Both the position numbers and the translations under genes were made by a program. DNA of 11,203 bases, taken from contig JALSPD010000086.1 of the NCBI GenBank assembly GCA_026986135.1, positions 1-11,203 of the forward strand, given 5' to 3'. Of the stretch, positions 6,242 to 11,203 are shown one piece after another. Every line of letters starts with the position of its first letter. Positions within the stretch are counted from its first letter, which is position 1. A model generated the notes under the pieces. The model made no database searches and was not told the origin of the DNA. It saw nothing but the letters and a program-made list of their open reading frames with translations. Source of the stretch: DHVE2 group archaeon (GTDB taxonomy: Archaea; Thermoplasmatota; Thermoplasmata; Thermoplasmatales; Aciduliprofundaceae).

Positions 6242-7207
6242 ATGAGGATTGTGGTGGGCGGAACTTTTGAAACACTTCATATTGGCCATAGAGAACTCCT
6301 GAAAAAGGCGTTTGAGATAGGTGACAAAGTTGTAATTGGTATAACGGATGATGATTTCAAAGATGGAATTGAGAAGAGCTTTGAGGAGAGAAAAAGAAAG
6401 GTTATTGAGTTTGTGAATAGATTCGGAAAAGAATACAGAATAGTGAAAATCAGAGACATCTACGGACCCACACTGAGCGAGGATTTTGATGCAATAGTCG
6501 TTTCAAGAGAGACCAGAAAAAATGCCGAGTTAATAAACAAAGAGAGGGAAAAAAGAGGTATGAGCCCCATGAAAATCGTGGAAATACCCATTATTCTTGC
6601 GGAAGATCTACTACCTGTATCTTCACGCAGAGTTAAAAGTGGAGAGATAGATGAAAATGGTAGAAGGCTCAAGAAGATGATAGTGAGAATAGGTTCAAAA
6701 AACCCATCAAAAATAAATGCCGTAAGGAAAATTTTCTCAAAGATTTTCAGTTTTGAAATAGAGTACATTGGAGATGAGGTGGATTCAGGAGTATCACCCC
6801 AGCCAATAAACGATGAAACTGTAGTAGGTGCCCTTAACAGAGCCAAAGCCGTTATGGAGGGTGCAGATTATGCTGTAGGAATAGAAGCAGGAATATTCTG
6901 GGAAAAGCATTTGAATGATTTTGTGGACAGGGCATATTGCGTTATAATTGACAAATACGGACATGTAACATTTGGCCATTCTGGGGGTTTTACATATCCT
7001 TCAAAGGTAATTGAAATGGTAAAATCAGGTATGGAAATAGGCGAAGCAATGGAAAAGATCTCTGGAATCCCAGATATAAAAAAGAAAATGGGCGCTATAG
7101 GTTACCTGAGCAGGGGGCTCATCACAAGGACTGAATTCAATGCCCAGGCAGTGCTCATGGCAATGATCCCGAGGATAAGCGCCGACCTCTATTTAAATTC
7201 AGACTGA
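6242..7207 (+). CDS. coaD: Fusion of phosphopantetheine adenylyltransferase (CoaD) and DUF84 inosine/xanthosine triphosphatase-like domain
   Basis: Residues 1 to about 140 are an archaeal-type nucleotidyltransferase. They show GGTFETLHIGH (6-16, the nucleotide-binding HxGH motif, with Glu where Asp is usual in GGTFD) and PVSSRRVKSGEID (125-137, matching the ISSTRI-type motif). This domain should transfer AMP from ATP to 4'-phosphopantetheine, giving dephospho-CoA. Residues about 146-321 match the DUF84/YjjX family: IGSKNPSKINAV, VGALNRAKA, AVGIEAGI, GGFTYPSK and GAIGYLSRGLITRTEFNAQA. Relatives hydrolyse inosine and xanthosine triphosphates, cleansing the nucleotide pool. No stop codon or frameshift separates the halves. 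An in-frame ATG at 6677 lies exactly at the domain border, with no strong Shine-Dalgarno. The start is ATG 6242; the frame remains open to 6182, inside the upstream gene. The single chain ties CoA synthesis to nucleotide sanitation, though a functional link is only inferred. Confidence 0.9.
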   Translation: MRIVVGGTFETLHIGHRELLKKAFEIGDKVVIGITDDDFKDGIEKSFEERKRKVIEFVNRFGKEYRIVKIRDIYGPTLSEDFDAIVVSRETRKNAELINKEREKRGMSPMKIVEIPIILAEDLLPVSSRRVKSGEIDENGRRLKKMIVRIGSKNPSKINAVRKIFSKIFSFEIEYIGDEVDSGVSPQPINDETVVGALNRAKAVMEGADYAVGIEAGIFWEKHLNDFVDRAYCVIIDKYGHVTFGHSGGFTYPSKVIEMVKSGMEIGEAMEKISGIPDIKKKMGAIGYLSRGLITRTEFNAQAVLMAMIPRISADLYLNSD

Positions 7208-7221
7208 AAATTCCCAAAAAT
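7207..7221 (-). terminator. Oligo-T terminator candidate for the M20 peptidase gene
   Basis: Read on the minus strand, the convergent gap contains TTATTTTTGGGAATTTTC about 45 bases beyond the M20 stop codon. Two T-runs of four and five bases fit archaeal intrinsic termination. Confidence 0.4.
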
Positions 7222-7249
7222 AACACTATATGCCTCTGGCCATATGTTA
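7221..7249. repeat. Imperfect inverted repeat in the convergent intergenic gap
   Basis: TAACA (7221-7225) pairs with TGTTA (7245-7249), and TATGCC (7229-7234) pairs with GGC plus ATA (7238-7244) with small bulges around a TCT loop. It is centred between the convergent coaD-DUF84 and M20 genes, so it may form an RNA hairpin at either transcript end. Confidence 0.4.
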
Positions 7250-7266
7250 AATTTCCCGTAAGAAGG

Positions 7267-8472
7267 TCACTTAAGGGCAAGATAGACGAATACCTTGGCA
7301 TCGTTGATGAGATTCTCAATCCTGCAAAACTCATCTGGTTGATGCTCCACATCATCCGCTGTCATCCAGACCACTGCAGGGATGCCCACCTTCCTGAAAG
7401 CTGCAGCCACAGTACCACCCCCGATGCCCCCCACACGTGGCTCAATGCCTCTGAGATCCTTAAGCGCATTTTCAAGTTTCAAAACAATCTCACTGTCCCG
7501 AGGGGTAGAGGAGGGCTCTGATCTCTGAACAACTTCAACATCAATCTTAGCCCCTGTTTCTCCCTCAACCTCTTCCGCAATCCTGCGTACTGATTCAATA
7601 ATCTCGTCAACGCTGTACCTTGGAAGTATTCTGAAATCAAAATAAAACACATCTCTGCCAGGAATGGTGTTTATATTATCCACATTCTTTTCCCGCTTGG
7701 TCATCTCAAATGTACTCTCAGGTGGCTCAAAAAGAGGATCTTTGAAATCGTAATTTCTGTGTAGGTATTCATCCACCCTAAGAGCAAATTTTATGGCAAC
7801 CCTGTGGGCATTCAGTCCAAGATGGGGCATACTGCCATGGCTCTGCTTTCCATGGGTGGTTATTTTGAGCCACACAGCACCTTTCTCGGCAATTTCAACA
7901 AATGATCCATCAGAGTTTCCTGCATCGGGAACGACTACAAGATCGTTCTTCATGAAAAGATCCTTGTCCATGAGATAATGCAATCCATATCTACTCCCTG
8001 CCTCCTCATCGGATACAAAAACAAGCCCAAGATTTATCCTTGGCCTCTTTCCGCTTGAAACTATGGCCTTTGCGGCAAAATATGAACTAACTATGCCCTG
8101 ACCATCATCAAGTGTTCCCCGCCCGTATATTTTACCATCTTCAACCACCGGTTCGTAAGGATGATGCTTCCAGAGAGTTATATCGCCTTCGGGAACAGTA
8201 TCCATGTGAGAGATTATCCAGAGGGTCCTGGAGCGATCCTCTCCAAATATCATACCAACTAGATTAGGCCTTATTATACCGTTCTCATCAACGGCATCAA
8301 ATCTTTTAACCTCATCGCAAATGGCACGCAACTTCTTTTCAAGGAACTCTGCACGCTTCTCCTCCCCGGTACCTCCAAAGGCAGGATTTACAGCAGGTAT
8401 TCTTATCATATTCACCATAAAATCTACAATCTCATCGCGCATGTTATCCAGAACTGAGAGAACCTCCTTCAT
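7267..8472 (-). CDS. M20-family metallopeptidase (DapE/ArgE-like)
   Basis: Di-zinc amidohydrolase of the M20 clan, related to succinyl-diaminopimelate desuccinylase, acetylornithine deacetylase and dipeptidases. The 401 residues keep the full active site: His89 and Asp91 (SHMDTVP), bridging Asp122 (GRGTLDDGQG), catalytic Glu156 and ligand Glu157 (SDEEAG), Asp183 (VPDAG) and His377 (EHQPDE). The dimerisation lid runs about 195-310, including the oxyanion-type His212 (QSHGSMPH). The natural substrate cannot be read from the sequence: desuccinylase, deacetylase or dipeptidase activity are all possible, and no lysine or arginine genes adjoin it. The ATG at 8472 is followed immediately by AAGGAGG inside the coding region, and no Shine-Dalgarno precedes it; the upstream promoter predicts a leaderless message. 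The gene is separated by 50 bases from truB, which lies upstream on the same strand. Confidence 0.92.
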   Translation of the reverse strand: MKEVLSVLDNMRDEIVDFMVNMIRIPAVNPAFGGTGEEKRAEFLEKKLRAICDEVKRFDAVDENGIIRPNLVGMIFGEDRSRTLWIISHMDTVPEGDITLWKHHPYEPVVEDGKIYGRGTLDDGQGIVSSYFAAKAIVSSGKRPRINLGLVFVSDEEAGSRYGLHYLMDKDLFMKNDLVVVPDAGNSDGSFVEIAEKGAVWLKITTHGKQSHGSMPHLGLNAHRVAIKFALRVDEYLHRNYDFKDPLFEPPESTFEMTKREKNVDNINTIPGRDVFYFDFRILPRYSVDEIIESVRRIAEEVEGETGAKIDVEVVQRSEPSSTPRDSEIVLKLENALKDLRGIEPRVGGIGGGTVAAAFRKVGIPAVVWMTADDVEHQPDEFCRIENLINDAKVFVYLALK

Positions 8473-8493
8473 AAATGGGGGAATTACGAGATT

Positions 8494-8507
8494 GAAGATA
8501 AATCTTT
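8494..8507 (-). promoter_or_regulatory. TATA/BRE promoter for the M20 peptidase gene, leaderless
   Basis: On the minus strand AAAGATTTATCTTC contains the box TTTATCTT centred 26.5 bases before the ATG at 8472. The same 14 bases and the same spacing occur before polB. It lies in the 50-base gap after truB, so the peptidase can be transcribed separately from the secY cluster. Confidence 0.65.
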
Positions 8508-8522
8508 GGACTATAAATCACA

Positions 8523-9380
8523 CTAATCTGTAATCTCGGCAATTACCCTTTCAGGAACAGCAACAACATCGCCTTCAAGAACAGCACGTGAAAGCGATAT
8601 GAACTTTCCAGATTCTGTGTAGACGGTGCACAAGTCACCAGGATTGAGAGAGGGCAAATCAATGACACCTGGTCTGTAAAGGGGAGATCCATGGGCAAGA
8701 TTTCTATAAGCGCTGTCCTTAACAATTACTCTTGGGAGAAACGAGAGGATATAATCACCTGGTTTTATGTACTTCTTGAGCAAACTATCGTCACCGTCCT
8801 CCTTCCAGAAGATATACGCATCAAGAAGATCTGTTAATGTTACCGCATCCTCTTCGGTAAAATGAGCCGTTGATATTCTCCGAAGATCCTCCATATGTGC
8901 ACCAACACAGAGAGCATCCCCAAGATCTCTGCAAAGAGCCCTTATGTAGGTACCTGACTCCACCTTTGCACGAAAAAGAACGAGAGTGTCCTCTTTTTCC
9001 ATAAATTCAAGCTCATATATCGTTCTTTTTCTCAACCTTCTTGCAACGGCACTGCGTACGGGGGGTATCTGGTAAATTTCACCTTCAAAATCTCTAAATA
9101 TAGCCTTTAGCTTCTTTTCACCAACATCGGAATGAAGGCGCATAACAGACACATACTCCTTAGGTTGCTGGTGAAGATAGTTTATAATCTTAGTTGCACG
9201 ATTAATTGCTACGGGTAGCACCCCTGTAACCTTCGGATCAAGGGTACCCGCATGACCTGTTCTCTTCACATGAAGTATATCACGAACCCATGCACTAACC
9301 TGATGACTCGTGGGTCCTCGTGGTTTATCAACCACAACAACACCGAAATTCAGAAGTTCCTCCACACTTATTTCCCCCAT
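8523..9380 (-). CDS. truB: Cbf5/TruB-type RNA pseudouridine synthase, short form
   Basis: Archaeal Cbf5 is the catalytic subunit of H/ACA ribonucleoproteins (with Nop10, Gar1 and L7Ae) that convert rRNA uridines to pseudouridine; it can also make tRNA pseudouridine 55. The 285 residues show VVVVDKPRGPTSH (14-26), GHAGTLDPKVTGVLPVA with catalytic Asp48, PPVRSAVARRLRKR (106-119), SGTYIRALCRDLG (142-154), and a C-terminal PUA domain from about 213 (LPRVIVKDSAYRNLAHG). Compared with the roughly 330-residue Pyrococcus protein it lacks most of the N-terminal extension and a short C-terminal tail; only about ten residues precede the core. The start ATG overlaps cmk by 13 bases, and the frame offers no obvious longer alternative homologous to the missing extension. 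It is the last gene of the secY-adkA-DUF106-cmk run. Confidence 0.95.
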   Translation of the reverse strand: MGEISVEELLNFGVVVVDKPRGPTSHQVSAWVRDILHVKRTGHAGTLDPKVTGVLPVAINRATKIINYLHQQPKEYVSVMRLHSDVGEKKLKAIFRDFEGEIYQIPPVRSAVARRLRKRTIYELEFMEKEDTLVLFRAKVESGTYIRALCRDLGDALCVGAHMEDLRRISTAHFTEEDAVTLTDLLDAYIFWKEDGDDSLLKKYIKPGDYILSFLPRVIVKDSAYRNLAHGSPLYRPGVIDLPSLNPGDLCTVYTESGKFISLSRAVLEGDVVAVPERVIAEITD

Positions 9381-9901
9381 CCTATCACTTCCAGTATCTT
9401 TTTGAGCACATCCATGGGGGACATGTTATCGGTATCCACCACCAGATCGTATATGGAAAGATCCTCATAGTCAATTCCATATAGCCTCAAATACCTCTTC
9501 CTTTCGCTTTCTTCCCTGAGAAGCATTTCCCTTTTAACAATCTCAAATGAGCCTCCATCTCTTCCCATTATTCTTCTTGCCCGAACATCTGGTGATGCAT
9601 CAATATATACCTTAAAGGCCGGAATCCCATGTTTGTGCAACATCCATCCTCCAAGACGTGAATCTATAACCACATTTTCCATAACCCTGGCCCTATCCAC
9701 AATCTCCCGATCAATACGAGAATCCACTTCAGTATGTAACTCCGCATACCTGCTGAATTCCACAAGATCCATACCCATCTCCCTGGCCATCTCCCTGAAT
9801 ATCATACCACCTGAGAGCAAAGGATAACCCATCTTCTCCGCCAAAAGCTTTGCAACAGTCGTCTTTCCACTTCCAGGTGGACCACTTATTGTTATCCTCA
9901 T
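9368..9901 (-). CDS. cmk: Cytidylate kinase, archaeal type
   Basis: Phosphorylates CMP (and dCMP) with ATP to the diphosphate in pyrimidine nucleotide metabolism, cytosolic. The 177-residue protein begins MRITISGPPGSGKTT, a P-loop at residues 7-15. It shows LLSGGMIFREMAREMGM for nucleotide monophosphate binding, VVIDSRLGGWM (78-87), the lid arginines in ASPDVRARRIMGRDGG, and the family signature RKRYLRLYGIDYEDLSIYDLVVDTD (135-158). The length fits archaeal Cmk (about 170-190). The ATG follows the DUF106 stop directly with no gap (TGAATG), and the gene runs 13 bases into truB, so it is expressed as part of the secY operon. In many archaea a gene for ribosomal protein L34e lies before cmk and one for L14e after it; neither is present here. 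Confidence 0.95.
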   Translation of the reverse strand: MRITISGPPGSGKTTVAKLLAEKMGYPLLSGGMIFREMAREMGMDLVEFSRYAELHTEVDSRIDREIVDRARVMENVVIDSRLGGWMLHKHGIPAFKVYIDASPDVRARRIMGRDGGSFEIVKREMLLREESERKRYLRLYGIDYEDLSIYDLVVDTDNMSPMDVLKKILEVIGWGK

Positions 9902-10585
9902 TCACTCACCGCTCTTCTGCTCACCCTGCTCCATCTCCTCAAGCTTTCTCCGGAACTCAAAATATTTGAATATGTACTGAACCACCCAGGCAAGGGGCAT
10001 GGTAACTGCAGAGTAAATCCAGAGCCATGATGGAAATATGAACACTGCGTTCATATCTGCTCTGAAATTCCATGGCACTGCCATGTAGGTATACACAGCC
10101 ATATACTGCATAAAGGTCCACAACCATGTGAAGATGGCAATCACAATTAGAAGAGTAATCATCGTGGCCTTCATCATTTGCGACTGAGTCTCCATACTCT
10201 CGGCCATGTACTCCATCTGAACCTTCTTTAGCTTTTCCATCTTGGCCATATCCTTTTTCATCAACGCCTCACGGTAAACTCTGTTAAACTCCTTCATTTT
10301 TGCCTGGTTTCTGGCCATCTTCACCCAGTCTGTGAAATGATGCCTGGCCCACACATTTATAAGGGTAAGAACAAAACCTGTGGCAAGAATTGTGTATAGT
10401 GGATACCTTCCCCCAAATGAGAACAGGGGCGTGAAGATAACACCTGCAGCAACACCCAGGCTTATACGCAATTCAGGTACGAGCATTATCAGAAGGAGAA
10501 GCATCATAAACAGAAAGTACATTGAGGTGGCTCCGCCGCCCTGTGGAGCTTGCCTCGTATCGCCAACATTGCTTCCATCGCTCAT
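9902..10585 (-). CDS. DUF106/EMC3-TMCO1-like membrane protein insertase
   Basis: Archaeal DUF106 protein of the Oxa1/YidC superfamily, related to eukaryotic EMC3 and TMCO1; members are thought to help insert membrane proteins. The 227 residues give a Gly-rich N-terminus, a hydrophobic helix at about 22-38, helix 61-80, a charged cytosolic coiled coil at about 88-136 (WVKMARNQAKMKEF to MEYMAESMETQS), and helices at about 139-160 and 188-207, ending in a charged tail. The coiled-coil region is strikingly methionine-rich: about 11 Met in residues 88-142. The position just downstream of secY and adkA fits a role in the Sec pathway. The ATG overlaps the adkA stop as ATGA, with GGAGG seven bases before it, and the stop abuts the cmk start. 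Confidence 0.9.
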   Translation of the reverse strand: MSDGSNVGDTRQAPQGGGATSMYFLFMMLLLLIMLVPELRISLGVAAGVIFTPLFSFGGRYPLYTILATGFVLTLINVWARHHFTDWVKMARNQAKMKEFNRVYREALMKKDMAKMEKLKKVQMEYMAESMETQSQMMKATMITLLIVIAIFTWLWTFMQYMAVYTYMAVPWNFRADMNAVFIFPSWLWIYSAVTMPLAWVVQYIFKYFEFRRKLEEMEQGEQKSGE

Positions 10586-11127
10586 CTAAACGCCTCCATG
10601 AACTTCTGAACTGCCTGCTCAAGCATACCATCCCTATTGGTAAGTATCATCACAGGAGCTCCTGTGAGTACGGAACAGGCAAAAGCAGCATATCTGTTGG
10701 CACTAAGGTGCTCCTTTATATCATCGTAGGTCTCAAAATCCCTTCTTCTGGATGTATCGCTCTTTCTGCGCCTCATTATCTCGTGGGGTTCAGCCTCAAC
10801 CACCACAATAAGATCAGGACGAATTTCGTTCAGGACCCATACAGGAAGGCCAGGAAGATAGCCCGATGGTGTTTTGATGGTAAGGTGAGTATCAACGATT
10901 ATATTATCCATCTCTCCAATTTTCCTTGCTGCTTCACGCTGAAGGTCTTTCTGAATATCTATGGGCAATTTACGAATTTCATCACGATCTTTTGCAAGAC
11001 CCTTTTCAAGGGCAAGCTGAAGCATCACGGAGCCATAGTTCACAATCTCATGGTTTGTCTTGTTGGCAACTTCCCTCATTATACTCGTTTTACCAGCTCC
11101 TGGTACCCCAGCGATTATTACCCTCAT
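10582..11127 (-). CDS. adkA: Adenylate kinase, archaeal type (AdkA)
   Basis: Interconverts ATP + AMP and 2 ADP. This is the archaeal AdkA family (known structures are trimers), unlike bacterial Adk. The 181 residues start MRVIIAGVPGAGKTS with the P-loop at about 7-14. Family landmarks follow: IVNYGSVM, RDEIRKLP, IIVDTHLTIKTPSGYLPGLPVWVLNEIRPDLIVVVE (the DTH and GYLPGLP motifs at about 79-95), the basic RRRKSDTSRRRDF lid-like stretch and NRYAAFACSVLTGA. I take ATG 11127 as start because the beta strand before the P-loop begins there; a GTG at 11136, overlapping the secY stop as GTGA, would add three residues and cannot be excluded. The gene follows secY by five bases, the classic archaeal order, and its stop overlaps the DUF106 start. 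Confidence 0.96.
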   Translation of the reverse strand: MRVIIAGVPGAGKTSIMREVANKTNHEIVNYGSVMLQLALEKGLAKDRDEIRKLPIDIQKDLQREAARKIGEMDNIIVDTHLTIKTPSGYLPGLPVWVLNEIRPDLIVVVEAEPHEIMRRRKSDTSRRRDFETYDDIKEHLSANRYAAFACSVLTGAPVMILTNRDGMLEQAVQKFMEAFR

Positions 11128-11132
11128 ACATA

Positions 11133-11203
11133 TCACTCAAAGAACTGCCTTATCACGGGATGCATCTCCATAAGCTGCTCCCTGCCCATGGCCTCGTAGA
11201 ACT
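11133..11203 (-). CDS. secY: SecY, protein translocase channel subunit (C-terminal end only)
   Basis: The last 22 codons of a minus-strand gene run into the window's right edge and read FYEAMGREQLMEMHPVIRQFFE then stop (TGA at 11133-11135). This resembles the cytosolic C-terminal tail of archaeal SecY, the pore-forming subunit of the Sec translocon in the cytoplasmic membrane. The position directly before adkA is the conserved archaeal order (the end of the spc-type ribosomal protein cluster). The fragment is too short to judge anything else about the protein; the assignment leans on order and the tail motif together. Confidence 0.8.
   Translation of the reverse strand, partial: FYEAMGREQLMEMHPVIRQFFE

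Noticed and set aside
10522..11199. Plus-strand open frame of 225 codons opposite adkA
   Set aside because: It lies antisense to adkA, DUF106 and the secY end, all strongly supported, and its translation shows no recognisable domain.
1..11203. CRISPR arrays, tRNA or rRNA genes, insertion sequences, prophage or defence genes
   Set aside because: I saw no direct-repeat array, cloverleaf-type sequence, transposase, integrase or terminal inverted repeats; all long stretches are occupied by housekeeping-type genes.

Overview
This window reads as ordinary, tightly packed archaeal chromosome. The markers are archaeal-type CoaBC, a GHMP-family pantoate kinase, the small (DP1) subunit of the D-family DNA polymerase, archaeal-type adenylate and cytidylate kinases, Cbf5-type TruB, an EMC3/DUF106 membrane protein next to SecY, and TATA/BRE promoter elements. 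The spacing of genes, the moderate G+C and the absence of ribosomal protein genes L34e and L14e from the secY-adk-cmk-truB cluster point to a euryarchaeon of the Thermoplasmata side, perhaps an Aciduliprofundum-like lineage. That placement is an inference; the sequence alone does not prove it.

Layout. (1) Positions 1-1838, plus strand: the 3' part of coaBC, overlapping by 11 bases a pantoate kinase gene; both serve coenzyme A synthesis. (2) 1921-4906, plus strand: a secreted or membrane-anchored beta-rich protein with seven N-glycosylation sequons, a four-helix membrane protein, and polB (DP1), which overlaps the previous gene as ATGA but also has a promoter of its own inside that gene. (3) 4913-5899, minus strand: a metal-dependent amidohydrolase of unknown substrate, convergent with polB across only six bases. 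(4) 5979-7207, plus strand: a small zinc-ribbon protein with a C-terminal membrane anchor, then a single polypeptide joining phosphopantetheine adenylyltransferase (CoaD) to a DUF84 inosine/xanthosine triphosphatase-like domain. (5) 7267-8472, minus strand: an M20 metallopeptidase with its own promoter. (6) 8523-11203, minus strand, transcribed from right to left: the tail of secY, adkA, the DUF106/EMC3-like insertase, cmk and truB, nearly all touching or overlapping.

How the genes fit together. The window carries three CoA-pathway functions (CoaBC, pantoate kinase, CoaD) in two places. The secY end of the ribosomal-protein superoperon couples membrane protein insertion (SecY, DUF106) with nucleotide kinases and rRNA/tRNA modification.

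The clearest regulatory pattern is that every gene following an intergenic gap, plus polB, has an A/T-rich TATA-like box centred 25.5-26.5 bases before its ATG. This geometry predicts leaderless transcripts. Genes inside operons instead carry Shine-Dalgarno-like sequences. I see no tRNA or rRNA genes, CRISPR arrays, insertion sequences or prophage genes, and no stretch longer than 300 bases without a gene. I found no strong candidate for an entirely new system; the best leads are the CoaD-DUF84 fusion, the uncharacterised two-gene envelope pair in front of polB, and the shared promoter architecture.
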